DNA of 64,000 nucleotides. Origin: an uncultured Solirubrobacterales bacterium (lineage in GTDB: Bacteria > Actinomycetota > Thermoleophilia > Solirubrobacterales > 70-9). Made by a program: the position numbers and the translations under genes. The DNA lies in contig CAJAIJ010000053.1 of the NCBI GenBank assembly GCA_903939845.1, forward strand, positions 1-64,000. Reading direction: 5' to 3'. Below, piece by piece: positions 8,362 through 17,479 of this stretch. How positions within the stretch are numbered: position 1 is the first letter of the stretch; every line of letters begins with the position of its first letter. The notes below the pieces were generated by a model. That model did not search any database. It worked only from the letters and a program-made list of their open reading frames with translations, and had not been told where the DNA came from.

Positions 8362-9324
8362 CTATCCGGGAGAGGTATCCGATGCGTTCAGACCCGCACT
8401 CCTGTCGACCAACCCCATGATCGACGAAGCGATCGCGGCATCATCGCGGCCTTCCCTCTCGATTCGAGAGACTCCATCCATTTTCTTCATCCAGGTCATC
8501 TGTCTTCTGGCGAAGGCGAGCTGAGACTTCTCCACGGCCGGGATGTCTTCATCGAGGAACTCCGAAAACCCGATTGCCTTGCGTGCCGTCTCGGACGCTC
8601 CTGCCGTGATGGCGCGTCTGGCCTCGTCGGAGGCTCCGGCACGTGCCATCGACTCCACCCTCTGGCGAATTCGAAGTCCGAGGGCCTCCTTCTCATCCGC
8701 AAGTCCCACGAGAAGTGTCGGGTGTCGGAGCTTCTGGGACCAGAGACGCCCTCCCCCGGCGGTGTCGGGGTGTGGATCGACTCCGATCTCGATAAGGCCG
8801 AGGTAGCGGAGAACCCGCTTTGTGTCGTTCGGATGGATTTTCCCGTGAAACCGCTCGGGGAGTCTCTCGTGCATTGCCCGAGGTCCGAGGTCCGCGCTCT
8901 CCTGAGCGAGCCGATCGCGTATCGCCTCGGGAATCTCGGGAAGGAGCTCGAGATCGCTGAGAGCCGACCTCAGGTAGAGGCCCGTACCGCCGACCACCAG
9001 AGGCCAGGTGCCGGCCGCGAGCAGGGAGTCGATCTCGCGGTGAGCCTCAGCGGAGTAGAGGCCGCTGCTGTAACGGGCATCGATCGGGACATGCGATACC
9101 AGTCTGTGCTCCAGACGGTTCAGCTGATCCCGGGATGGAGCACCGCTGATGATCTGGAGGCCATCGTAGATCTGCATGGAGTCGCAGTTCACCGCCACGG
9201 CTCTGCCGCCAGCCTCTGTGATCAGATCCCCAAGCTCCACCGAAACTCCGGTCTTGCCGATTCCGGTCGGACCGAAAAGGGCGATGACGAAGGGATCGGC
9301 GGCCGCTCCCGCGGGCTCAGCCAC
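8362..9324 (-). CDS. miaA: tRNA dimethylallyltransferase
   Basis: About 320 residues from a GTG at 9324 that overlaps the miaB stop; a TTG three bases earlier is an alternative. The much longer open frame reaching 9669 is a shadow of miaB. The P-loop GPTGIGKT is near the N-terminus, followed by VNCDSMQIYDGLQI and GGTGLYLRSAL, all MiaA signatures. It transfers dimethylallyl from DMAPP to A37 of tRNAs that read UNN codons. MiaB, encoded just upstream, then methylthiolates the product, so the pair forms ms2i6A. Confidence 0.93.
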   Translation of the reverse strand: MAEPAGAAADPFVIALFGPTGIGKTGVSVELGDLITEAGGRAVAVNCDSMQIYDGLQIISGAPSRDQLNRLEHRLVSHVPIDARYSSGLYSAEAHREIDSLLAAGTWPLVVGGTGLYLRSALSDLELLPEIPEAIRDRLAQESADLGPRAMHERLPERFHGKIHPNDTKRVLRYLGLIEIGVDPHPDTAGGGRLWSQKLRHPTLLVGLADEKEALGLRIRQRVESMARAGASDEARRAITAGASETARKAIGFSEFLDEDIPAVEKSQLAFARRQMTWMKKMDGVSRIEREGRDDAAIASSIMGLVDRSAGLNASDTSPG

Positions 9325-10639
9325 CAATGCCGGAGAGCAGCACTTCCGAGCCGGCGAGGGTCTGCGAGGTCGAAGAGTCGATCTCGACCTCGACCAGGTC
9401 TCCCGGGCTCGCCGTCCCCTCGAAGTTGACTGCCTTGTTGTGCCGACTCCTGCCGCGCAGTCGTGACGGATCCTTCCTGCTCGGTCCCTCGACGAGGACC
9501 TCCAGAGATCGACCGACGAAACGCGAAGCTCGCTCTGCTGCACGCGCCTGGACCAGGTCCACGAGGACGGCCATTCTCTCCTTCTTGACGGAATGAGGAA
9601 TCTGATCCTCCATGGCGGCGGCCTCGGTTCCCCGACGGGGCGAATAGACGAAGGTGAAGGCGCTGTCATAGGAAACCGCGTCGACGACCTCCATCGTCTC
9701 TTCGAAATCCCTGTCGGTCTCTCCCGGAAATCCGACGATGATGTCCGTCGTGATCGAGCAGTCCGGCAGGCGATCCCGGATCATCTCCACCCGATCGAGA
9801 TACCGCTCCCGGCTATAGGTCCGGCGCATGGCCTTGAGGATGCGGGTCGAGCCTGACTGGAGCGGAAGGTGAATGTGCTCGCAGAGGGAGGGCAGTGTCG
9901 CGTGGGCTTCGATCACATCCTCCTTCATATCCTTGGGATGGGGGCTCGTGTAGCGGAGCCTCTCTATGCCGTCGACCGAGTCGACGAGCCCGAGAAGATC
10001 CGAGAACCTGATGCGCTCCTCTGGCGGGAGATCCCTCCCGTAGCTGTTTACGTTCTGTCCCAGCAGGGTCACTTCGCGGACTCCGTCCGCCGCGAGAGAT
10101 CGAACTTCCTCGATCAGCTCCGAGGGCCTCCGGGATTGCTCACGTCCTCGCGTCGAAGGGACGATGCAGTAGCTGCAGACGCAGTTACAGCCCTGCGAGA
10201 TCTGGAGCCAGGCCTGGAAGGGGCGCTCCCGACGGGCCGGAAGATCGCCCGAGAAATCCTCGAACTCGAAGTAGCCCTGGGCCGAAATCGAATCCGAGTT
10301 GAGGAACTCGGCGAGGCGGTGGATCTGACCTGGACCGAAAGCGACGTCCACGAAGGGAAATCGCCTGAAGACCTCTTCCTTGACGGATTGGGCCCAGCAG
10401 CCGCCGACACCGACGATCCTTCCGGGATCTTCGCTCTTGAGCCGCTTGGCTTCGCCTAGATGAGCCACGAAACGGTTGTCGGCGTTCTCCCTGATCGAGC
10501 AGGTGTTGAAGAGGATCAGGTCGGCCTCGTCCCTGCTCGGGGACTCCTCGTATCCCAGGCTCTCGAGCATGCCCTTCATCCGCTCGGAATCGTGCTCGTT
10601 CATCTGGCAGCCGAACGTGGTGACGTGGAAACGCTTCAT
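9317..10639 (-). CDS. miaB: tRNA-2-methylthio-N6-dimethylallyladenosine synthase
   Basis: A 440-residue radical SAM methylthiotransferase. The N-terminal UPF0004 domain carries three cluster cysteines (TFGCQMNEHDS, NTCSIRE, GGCWAQ). The radical SAM domain carries the CxxxCxxC motif in GCNCVCSYCIVPSTRGRE. A C-terminal TRAM domain (VGRSLEVLVEGPSRK...) binds tRNA. It adds the 2-methylthio group to i6A37 using two iron-sulfur clusters and SAM. Its stop overlaps the miaA start. Confidence 0.96.
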   Translation of the reverse strand: MKRFHVTTFGCQMNEHDSERMKGMLESLGYEESPSRDEADLILFNTCSIRENADNRFVAHLGEAKRLKSEDPGRIVGVGGCWAQSVKEEVFRRFPFVDVAFGPGQIHRLAEFLNSDSISAQGYFEFEDFSGDLPARRERPFQAWLQISQGCNCVCSYCIVPSTRGREQSRRPSELIEEVRSLAADGVREVTLLGQNVNSYGRDLPPEERIRFSDLLGLVDSVDGIERLRYTSPHPKDMKEDVIEAHATLPSLCEHIHLPLQSGSTRILKAMRRTYSRERYLDRVEMIRDRLPDCSITTDIIVGFPGETDRDFEETMEVVDAVSYDSAFTFVYSPRRGTEAAAMEDQIPHSVKKERMAVLVDLVQARAAERASRFVGRSLEVLVEGPSRKDPSRLRGRSRHNKAVNFEGTASPGDLVEVEIDSSTSQTLAGSEVLLSGIGG

Positions 10640-10717
10640 CGCGGCCAGAGGTTACCGCCACTCGGTTCCGACTCGGCTGCAGTCCCCCTCTCGAGCGCGA
10701 GGGACGACTGAATGAGG

Positions 10718-10954
10718 CTAGGCCTCTTCCCCGATCGCAATGCCGTTGTGCTCTTCGCGCTCCTTGGCTTCCTCGATCGAGAGCTCGACGGCAAAGAAAG
10801 CAGTGCCGACGACAAGAAGAAGAGCTACTGCGCTGATTCCGATCAAGGCTTTCCTGCTCGGGAAGTCCTCCTTGCGCAGGCCGACAATGGAGACGGCGAC
10901 TGCGAAAAGGGCCAGAGCCACACCTACGAAGATGAACACATTCTTGAGCAACAT
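10718..10954 (-). CDS. Small two-helix membrane protein of unknown function
   Basis: A 78-residue protein with two predicted membrane helices (residues about 5-25 and 36-58), a charged linker (RKEDFPSRK) and an acidic, glutamate-rich tail. I recognise no family. It lies between recX and miaB on the same strand, with about 49 and 78 bases of spacing, and could be cotranscribed with either. Codon use looks like that of its neighbours, which supports it being a real gene. Confidence 0.6.
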   Translation of the reverse strand: MLLKNVFIFVGVALALFAVAVSIVGLRKEDFPSRKALIGISAVALLLVVGTAFFAVELSIEEAKEREEHNGIAIGEEA

Positions 10955-11003
10955 CGGGCCGAATCCTACCTTCTCGCACCAGCGTCAGGCGTCACCCGCG
11001 GGC

Positions 11004-11489
11004 CTATCGGTCGAGATCCGGGACCTCGAGTCCCGTCTTTCTCGCTGCGCGCCTCACGGCCTCGTAGGAGTCTTCAGCGGTAAAGCCTTTTCTGGAGAGG
11101 AATCCAAGTCCTCGCTGCCGGTCTGCCGGGTCCTCGAGGCGAAACCCCTTTGCAAGGAGCAACTCACAGGCCCGATCGGCCTCGGTCGACTCGTCGTCGG
11201 TCAGGGCCAGCTCGACGAGATCGCCCGGCACTCCACGCTGCACCAGCGCGGCCCCGATTCGTGATCTCCCCCACCCCGAGATGTTCCTCTTGTCCCTCGC
11301 GAATTCGACTGCGAACCGCTGGTCATCTACGACCAGAGCCTCTTCGAGCCGCGAGATCACTTCGTCGACGACGATTTCGTCTGCTTCACGCTCCTCCAGC
11401 CAGTCCCGCACCTCGGACGAAGTCCGTTCCTTGCGGGAGAGCATCCCCAGAGCTCCAGCGAAGAGCTCCTCTGACTCGGCCGCGGTCAG
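11004..11489 (-). CDS. recX: Regulatory protein RecX
   Basis: RecX binds RecA filaments and limits their growth. Starting at the ATG at 11444 gives only 146 residues and drops half of the first conserved helix. The frame stays open upstream and reads [22 protein letters not shown], which fits the start of RecX proteins (AxxxALxxLxRRxRS). No ATG, GTG or TTG occurs there. A CTG at 11489 overlaps the recA stop as CTGA, with GGGGAGG about 10 bases upstream, and is my preferred start (161 residues). The three-helix repeats continue to VPDLDR at the end. Confidence 0.85.
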   Translation of the reverse strand: MTAAESEELFAGALGMLSRKERTSSEVRDWLEEREADEIVVDEVISRLEEALVVDDQRFAVEFARDKRNISGWGRSRIGAALVQRGVPGDLVELALTDDESTEADRACELLLAKGFRLEDPADRQRGLGFLSRKGFTAEDSYEAVRRAARKTGLEVPDLDR

Positions 11490-12580
11490 GCGGCCTGAGC
11501 CTCCCCGGGAGTCTCCTCCTCGGCCTCGATGATCACGGACTCGCCTCTTGTGATGCCGACTGCATCGAGGATGCGTCGTTCGAGCTCAGACGAGAGCTCG
11601 TCGTTCTCGGCCAGGAACTGCTTCGAGTTGGCCCGCCCTTGGCCGAGCTTCACGTCCCCGTAGGAGAAGAATGAACCTGACTTCTGGACCAGATCCTGCT
11701 CCAGCCCCATATCGATCAGGCTCCCCTCCCTGGAGATGCCGGTGCCGTATTCGATGTCGAATTCGGCCTGCTTGAACGGGGCCGCCACCTTGTTCTTGAC
11801 GACTTTGACACGGACCCGGTTAGCGACGGCCTCGGTTCCGTCCTTGAGGGTTTCGATTCGCCTGATATCGAGACGCTGCGAGGCGTAGAACTTGAGGGCG
11901 CGTCCACCTGGCTGGGTCTCCGGCGAGCCGAAGGAAACGCCGATCTTCTCTCGGATCTGGTTGGTGAACAGGCAGATCGTGTTGGCCCGATTGAGATTGC
12001 CGGCCAACTTCCTGAGCGCCTGTGACATCAGCCGGGCCTGAAGGCCGACCGTGACCTCGCCCATCTGACCCTCGAGCTCTGCCCTGGGAGTCAGCGCTGC
12101 GACGGAATCGACCGCGACGAGATCTACCGCTCCGGAGCGCGTCAGGACATCGACGATCTCGAGTGCCTGCTCGCCGTAATCGGGCTGGGAGACGAGAAGC
12201 TCGTCGGTATCGACTCCGATCCGCTTCGCATAGATCGGGTCGATCGCGTGCTCGGCGTCCACGAAGGCGCAGACGCCTCCGCGCTTCTGAGCCTCGGCGA
12301 TGATGTGGTAGACGAGCGTCGTCTTGCCCGACGACTCCGGACCGAAGATCTCGACGATCCGGCCCCTGGGAATACCTCCGACCCCGAGAGCTATGTCCAG
12401 GGGAAGGGCGCCGGTCGGAATCGCGTCCACGTCGACCGAGGGCCTCTCGCCCAGCTTCATCAGGGAGCCCGCCCCGAACTGCTTCTCGATCTGACTCTTT
12501 GCTGCATCGAGCGCCGATGCCCTCGCCTTCGCCTCCTTGGCTTCGGCCGGACTGAGGTCTGTTTCTTTCTCTGTGCTCAT
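11486..12580 (-). CDS. recA: Recombinase RecA
   Basis: About 364 residues from the ATG at 12580, which has AGGTGGG five bases upstream; an in-frame ATG at 12634 lies in the leader. The Walker A motif is GPESSGKTT. The L1/L2 DNA-binding regions ([53 protein letters not shown]) are fully conserved. The acidic C-terminus ends [10 protein letters not shown]. RecA forms the nucleoprotein filament for homologous recombination and triggers LexA self-cleavage. A LexA-type box about 95 bases upstream suggests SOS control, and recX follows in the same transcript. Confidence 0.98.
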   Translation of the reverse strand: MSTEKETDLSPAEAKEAKARASALDAAKSQIEKQFGAGSLMKLGERPSVDVDAIPTGALPLDIALGVGGIPRGRIVEIFGPESSGKTTLVYHIIAEAQKRGGVCAFVDAEHAIDPIYAKRIGVDTDELLVSQPDYGEQALEIVDVLTRSGAVDLVAVDSVAALTPRAELEGQMGEVTVGLQARLMSQALRKLAGNLNRANTICLFTNQIREKIGVSFGSPETQPGGRALKFYASQRLDIRRIETLKDGTEAVANRVRVKVVKNKVAAPFKQAEFDIEYGTGISREGSLIDMGLEQDLVQKSGSFFSYGDVKLGQGRANSKQFLAENDELSSELERRILDAVGITRGESVIIEAEEETPGEAQAA

Positions 12581-12873
12581 TCGCCCACCTAACTTGTTTG
12601 CCTGGATCTCAAAAAAAAGCCTTTTCGTAGCCATGTCCAGACTGAAATCGGGACAAGACCGAACCGGCCGACACGAACGGAGGTTCGATCACGACAATAG
12701 GGTCGGGCCCGGACGCAAAACGAGCAACCGAGGCAAACCTCCGGAGATCGAACGATTGCGCGGCTGCTGCGACGAAAGGCTCGTCACCTCCAAAGAAATA
12801 GTGCTCAATCGGCCACAATTGCGCACGGCGCGACCCAGGCTTTCAAAGCAAGACGAATCTCAGAAAAGAAGGC
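12581..12873. other. Intergenic promoter region between cinA and recA
   Basis: Apart from the LexA box, this gap holds the recA leader, with its Shine-Dalgarno sequence at about 12586-12592 and an A8 tract (12611-12618) that reads as T8 on the recA strand. The small frames in it show no family resemblance. No terminator hairpin is obvious. Confidence 0.5.
12674..12687. promoter_or_regulatory. LexA (SOS) box upstream of recA
   Basis: The palindrome CGAACGGAGGTTCG matches the Gram-positive/actinobacterial LexA operator form GAAC-N4-GTTC. It lies 94 bases before the recA start, inside the 293-base gap between recA and cinA. lexA itself is not in this window. Confidence 0.8.
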
Positions 12874-14142
12874 TCAGGAGAGAAGGCGCCTGAGCATGTG
12901 CATTGCCACCAGGGCCGAGCGTTCCCTGATGTCGTTCCTGTCGCCCGGAATCGTTCTGGCCAGATCGAGCTCACCTATGCCTGTGCCGATTGCGTGGAAA
13001 CAGACGAAACCGACAGGCTTTTCCTCCGTACCCCCTCCTGGTCCCGCTACTCCCGTGATGGCAACCGAGGTGTCCGCTTCGAACCTCGCAATTGCCCCGC
13101 GAGCCATTGCTTCGGCAACTGCCGGTGAGACCGCCCCCTCCCGCTCGATCAGATCCGCGGGGACCTCCAAAAGATCTTCCTTGGACCGGTTCGAGTAACT
13201 CACCACGCCGCCCGAGAAGTATTCGGAGGAGCCTGGTCTCGAGGCAATTCGGGCAGCCAGGAGGCCAGCGCTGCAGGATTCGGCCACGGCCAGCCGACGA
13301 CCCTCGAGAAGTCCGGCCACGATCTCGTCGATTCCGGTTCCGTCGGTGCTAAAGGTGGTCTTCGGAAAGCGGGAGGCGAGTGCCTCTCTCAGCCCCTCAG
13401 CTACTTCGCGCTGGGGATCGCGATATCTGACGTCTATTTCCAGTTCGCCCTTCCTGAGACAGGTCGTGACTGACAGATCCGAGATATCGAGACCGGACTG
13501 CTCGATCTCACGAAGTCCCAGAGCCAGTTCGGATTCCGGAGTGCCGAACATTCTCACCGTGAAGGTCGAAAGCGGGGTCGCCCGGGCGATGAGGTCGACG
13601 AATGGGCGGGCCCGCTTCGCGTCTTCCCACATGGGGCGCAACTCCCTCGGTGGTCCCGGAAGCACGATCACGAGGGGCCCACTCGCCACGGGCACCACCA
13701 GGCCGGGAGCCGTGCCTATCGGATCGAGTGGCGTGGCACCCTCCGGAACGAGCGCCTGTTTCCGATTCGCTTCGTTCAGCCCATCCCCCGGCAGGTCGAC
13801 CCCTCTCGCCGAGGCATACCGCTTGAGGATTGCCCCGATCTTCTCCTCCATTGCCCGGTCCACCCTCAGATCGAGATGCGCGAAGCCTGCGACCGCCTCT
13901 GCGGTCTTGTCGTCGGCGGTAGGCCCGAGCCCCCCGGTGGTGACGATCAGATCTACCCCTCGAGCCGCCAGGTATCCGAGCGCCGACTCGATCGCCTCGA
14001 GCTCGTCCGGAACGACGATCTTGCTGTCGACATCGACCCCGAGATCTGAAAGCTCCTTTGACAACCAGGGCCCGTTCTCGTCCCGGATGGTCGAATTCAG
14101 GACCTCGTTTCCGGTGATGACGATCCCGGCCTTCACCGGCAT
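12874..14142 (-). CDS. cinA: Competence/damage-inducible protein CinA (nicotinamide-nucleotide amidohydrolase)
   Basis: A 422-residue two-domain protein. The N-terminal molybdopterin-binding-like domain (GNEVLNS, TTGGLGPTADDKTAEAVAG) acts in other bacteria as an ADP-ribose/NAD-related pyrophosphatase. The C-terminal CinA domain (AESCSAGLLAARIASRPGSSEYFSGGVVSYSN; GVAGPGGG) deamidates nicotinamide mononucleotide for pyridine nucleotide recycling. Length and motifs are normal. Placement beside recA is common, but here the recA promoter region and SOS box lie between the genes, so the two are probably transcribed separately. Confidence 0.93.
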   Translation of the reverse strand: MPVKAGIVITGNEVLNSTIRDENGPWLSKELSDLGVDVDSKIVVPDELEAIESALGYLAARGVDLIVTTGGLGPTADDKTAEAVAGFAHLDLRVDRAMEEKIGAILKRYASARGVDLPGDGLNEANRKQALVPEGATPLDPIGTAPGLVVPVASGPLVIVLPGPPRELRPMWEDAKRARPFVDLIARATPLSTFTVRMFGTPESELALGLREIEQSGLDISDLSVTTCLRKGELEIDVRYRDPQREVAEGLREALASRFPKTTFSTDGTGIDEIVAGLLEGRRLAVAESCSAGLLAARIASRPGSSEYFSGGVVSYSNRSKEDLLEVPADLIEREGAVSPAVAEAMARGAIARFEADTSVAITGVAGPGGGTEEKPVGFVCFHAIGTGIGELDLARTIPGDRNDIRERSALVAMHMLRRLLS

Positions 14143-14212
14143 CCCTGATCAAACAAAAGCTTCCCAGCAGCGATCACGGGTCCAGCCTACCGCTGCCACG
14201 AGCCTCCGAGAG

Positions 14213-16711
14213 TCAGGCCGAGGTGGATTCTTCGGGGTCCGTTACGTCGATGGCGTCGGGCTGGTCGCCGGGTGTCGCCCGGGAGGCCACCCCCACGGGC
14301 TCGCCTTCCTCGTCGGAATCGCGAGATGCCGAAAGGTAGGAGTGCATCTCGGCGGCCGTGATCAGTACCTGGCGCGGCTTGGAACCCTCATAACCCGAGA
14401 TGACACCACGCCGCTCCAGCATGTCGATCAGGCGTCCGGCCCGCGTATATCCGACCCTCAGCCGGCGCTGGACCATCGAGACCGATGCGGTCTCTGTCTC
14501 GACTACGAGCTGAATGGCCTGGTCGAGGAGCTCGTCCTGATCGGGGTCGAAGTCACTGTCGCCGCCAGCCTCGTCCTTCGTGGGCTCTCGCTCTTCGAGC
14601 AGATCATCCTGGAACTCGGGCTCACCCTGAGTGGCCCAGTGTGTGGTGATCCTGGCGATCTCTTCCTCTGAAACGAATGCACCCTGAATCCGCTGGAGCT
14701 TCGAAGTGCCGGGACCCCGATAAAGCATGTCCCCTTGGCCGAGGAGCGCTTCGGCACCACCCTGATCGAGAATCACGCGGGAATCCGTCTGCGATGAGAC
14801 GGCAAATGCCATCCGGGAAGGAATGTTGACCTTGATCGTTCCGGTGATGATGTCGGTCGAAGGCCTCTGGGTCGCAAGCAGCAGGTGGATTCCGGTCGCC
14901 CTGGACTTCTGCGCCAGCCTGATGATCGAGGACTCGACGTCGGCCGGTGCGACCATCATGAGGTCGGCGAGCTCATCGATCACGCAGAGGATGTGGGGCA
15001 GCGTGGGTTCGCCCGCAGCTTCCTGTATCGCGTTGTAATCGGCGATATTCCTGGCCCGAGCCTGCTTCATGACCCCGTACCTCGACTCCATCTCGGCAAT
15101 CAGGTTGGAGAGAACGTTGGCCGCGAGCTTGGGATTGGTGACGACAGGCGTCAGGAGGTGGGGAACGTTTTCGTAGTGGTTGAGCTCGACCTGCTTCGGA
15201 TCGACGAGGACCAGGCGAACCTCGTTGGGCGAAGAGTGCATGAGGATCGACGAGAGGATCGCGTTGACGCTGCCGGACTTGCCCGAACCGGTCGTGCCGG
15301 CTACCAGGACGTGAGGCATCTTCGACAGGTCCGCCGAAACCGGCTTGCCGTCGATCCCCTTGCCGAGCCATGCCAGGAGCGGGGATGCGGACTCGGGCGG
15401 GCGAGAGTAGATCTCTCCCAGGCGGACCATCTTTCGACTCGAGTTCGGTAGTTCGACTCCTACGGCCTGCTTGCCGGGAATCGGTGCGAGGATCCGGATG
15501 TCCGTGGATGCCAGGGCATAGGCGAGGTCATTGGAGAGTTCAGTCACCTTCTTGACCTTTGTTCCAGGCGCCAGCTGGAGCTCGAATCTCGAGACATGGG
15601 GTCCGGTCACGACCCCGACGACCTTGGCCTCGACGCCGAAATGCCCGAGGGTCTCTACGAGCTTTCGAGCCAGCTCCTTTTGTTCGCCGGGAGCAGGTCC
15701 AGCCTCTTTCTTGCCCTTTGCAAGGAGTTTCCGGGCAGGAACCCTGTAACCGACTCCGGAGGCGACGGTAGCTCCCCGACGTTCGCCCATCGGGGTCAAC
15801 GGCAGCTCCGGCTGTACGGACTGAGTGTCATCCTCGGAAGCCGGGACTTCGTCCGGCTCCCCTGGATCTGGGAGGTCATCCTCGAGAGTCGGAGGTTCTT
15901 CCACCAGGATCTCGGTCTCATCCAGATCCGGTTCCGCCTCGTCTTCGGCCCAGACGTCGACATTCAGGGTTTCCTCGCCGGCCTCGATCTCTTCCAACTC
16001 GGTCTCGATCGCCGGCCTGACCTCCACCGTTCGATCACCGAGCACTTCGGCTGCACGGTCTGCGAGAGCTCCGGTAGCGGAGAGGTAGTTCTCACTCACC
16101 CTCCCGAACCCCGAACGGGCAGATCTGAATATGGACGCCACGGTCACCCCGGTGATCATGAGAAGCCCGGCGCCGATAGCTAGCACGGCCAGGACATGAG
16201 CACCGATCGGCTGAAGGAGCGAAGCGACTCCCCAGTAGAGAGCCTCGCCGACGGCTCCGCCGTGGTCGGGGAACCATGCCGAATCGAAGAACTCGATACC
16301 GGAGGGACGCTCGCCCCCGATCCCCATGGTGCCGGCCGCCAGGAGGAGCATCAGGCCTGCGACGAGAACGACAGAGCCTGCTCGGACGGGTCTTGAAGAC
16401 GGGAGGTCCGGATCGAACATGAGGAGGACGGCAGCCGCGACGAGAAAGGGTGGTACGAGGAAAGAGACGAGACCGAACACACCGAAAAGCCCGTCCGAAA
16501 GCGCCGATCCGAGTCGCCCGCCGTCCCAGCCGAAATAGAGCACGAAGCTGAAGTAGGCAGCGAGCGCGAGGAGCCCCAGACCGATGAGGTCCAGAGTCTT
16601 CTGGTCGAGCCCACCGACAGGCGGGGAAACCTTCTTGCGGGGCTTCGTGGACGCTTTCCGAGCGCCGGGCTTCTTGCGTCCCGTCTTCGAGGAACTCTTC
16701 TTTGTCGGCAT
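14213..16711 (-). CDS. ftsK: DNA translocase FtsK/SpoIIIE
   Basis: An 832-residue septal DNA pump that clears chromosome ends from the division site. A basic N-terminus is followed by about four membrane helices (residues about 38-185). An acidic, proline-rich linker of about 100 residues comes next, then the alpha/beta motor with Walker A VAGTTGSGKSGS and Walker B ILCVIDELADLMM. The C-terminal winged-helix gamma domain (SVSMVQRRLRVGYTRAGRLIDMLERRGVISG) reads KOPS-like DNA motifs. The linker is shorter than in E. coli FtsK. It is divergent from the two-component system. Confidence 0.95.
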   Translation of the reverse strand: MPTKKSSSKTGRKKPGARKASTKPRKKVSPPVGGLDQKTLDLIGLGLLALAAYFSFVLYFGWDGGRLGSALSDGLFGVFGLVSFLVPPFLVAAAVLLMFDPDLPSSRPVRAGSVVLVAGLMLLLAAGTMGIGGERPSGIEFFDSAWFPDHGGAVGEALYWGVASLLQPIGAHVLAVLAIGAGLLMITGVTVASIFRSARSGFGRVSENYLSATGALADRAAEVLGDRTVEVRPAIETELEEIEAGEETLNVDVWAEDEAEPDLDETEILVEEPPTLEDDLPDPGEPDEVPASEDDTQSVQPELPLTPMGERRGATVASGVGYRVPARKLLAKGKKEAGPAPGEQKELARKLVETLGHFGVEAKVVGVVTGPHVSRFELQLAPGTKVKKVTELSNDLAYALASTDIRILAPIPGKQAVGVELPNSSRKMVRLGEIYSRPPESASPLLAWLGKGIDGKPVSADLSKMPHVLVAGTTGSGKSGSVNAILSSILMHSSPNEVRLVLVDPKQVELNHYENVPHLLTPVVTNPKLAANVLSNLIAEMESRYGVMKQARARNIADYNAIQEAAGEPTLPHILCVIDELADLMMVAPADVESSIIRLAQKSRATGIHLLLATQRPSTDIITGTIKVNIPSRMAFAVSSQTDSRVILDQGGAEALLGQGDMLYRGPGTSKLQRIQGAFVSEEEIARITTHWATQGEPEFQDDLLEEREPTKDEAGGDSDFDPDQDELLDQAIQLVVETETASVSMVQRRLRVGYTRAGRLIDMLERRGVISGYEGSKPRQVLITAAEMHSYLSASRDSDEEGEPVGVASRATPGDQPDAIDVTDPEESTSA

Positions 16712-16770
16712 TCCTTGGCTTTTCGCCGGTTTTCGGCCGTTTCCTTCACCGAAACCGTCTTGCCTGACAC

Positions 16771-16783
16771 TAGAATCGTCTCA
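16771..16783 (+). promoter_or_regulatory. Possible -10 element for a leaderless response-regulator transcript
   Basis: TAGAAT at 16771-16776 ends only 7 bases before the ATG at 16784, and no Shine-Dalgarno sequence precedes that ATG. This spacing would place the start of transcription at or beside the start codon. No convincing -35 element is seen. Confidence 0.35.
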
Positions 16784-17476
16784 ATGGATCTAGGCGGAGA
16801 CTCGCTCGGGGGCCGGATCCTCGTGGTCGAAGACGACGAGGAGATCGTCGACGTCCTCAGACGGACCCTCCGGGCCGAGGGCTACGAGGTCCGAGCGGCC
16901 GGCGAAGGCTCCTCCGCGCTGGAGCTCGCGCCTGAGTTTCGTCCCGACCTCCTCATCCTCGACCTCGGGCTGCCAGATATGGACGGCCTCGAAGTTTGCG
17001 ACCGCATGAGGGAGATCAGCGAGATTCCGATCCTCATGCTCACCGCCCGGACCGAGACCGTCGACCGTGTCGGCGGACTCGACGCTGGCGCTGACGACTA
17101 CCTGACCAAGCCTTTTGAGCGAGCCGAGCTACTGGCGAGGATCAGGGCTCTGCTTCGACGGACTCCACCGAGGGGATCCTCACTCCTCACTATTGCCGAC
17201 CTGAGCTTGAACCCTGACACTCGTGAGGTCTTCAGGGGCGAGCGTGAAGTGGAGCTCACCAAGAGAGAGTTCGAACTGCTCGAATACCTGATGCGCAACC
17301 AACGTCTCGTCATCTCGCGGCAGCGACTGCTCGAGGAGGTCTGGGGCTATGACCCGCTCGACGATACGAATACCATCGACGTCTTTATCTCCAACCTCCG
17401 AAAGAAGCTCGAAGATGGCGGCGAAGACCGTCTGCTTCACACGAAGCGGGGCGCCGGCTATCTCCTGAAGGCCTGA
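16784..17476 (+). CDS. OmpR/PhoB-family response regulator
   Basis: About 230 residues from the ATG at 16784; the frame is open upstream, but only the part from here is regulator-like. The receiver domain (ILVVEDDEEIVDVL; phospho-acceptor Asp in LLILDLGLPDMDG; ML(T)ARTE; TKPFERAEL) is followed by a winged-helix DNA-binding domain (LTKREFELLEYLMRN...VWGYDPLDDTNTIDVFISNLRKKL). It is the partner of the histidine kinase that begins three bases after its stop. The target genes and signal are unknown. Confidence 0.93.
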   Translation: MDLGGDSLGGRILVVEDDEEIVDVLRRTLRAEGYEVRAAGEGSSALELAPEFRPDLLILDLGLPDMDGLEVCDRMREISEIPILMLTARTETVDRVGGLDAGADDYLTKPFERAELLARIRALLRRTPPRGSSLLTIADLSLNPDTREVFRGEREVELTKREFELLEYLMRNQRLVISRQRLLEEVWGYDPLDDTNTIDVFISNLRKKLEDGGEDRLLHTKRGAGYLLKA

Positions 17477-17479
17477 CGG

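Noticed and set aside
12609..12818. Small minus-strand frame between recA and cinA
   Set aside because: It spans the LexA box and recA promoter region and has no ribosome binding site or family match.
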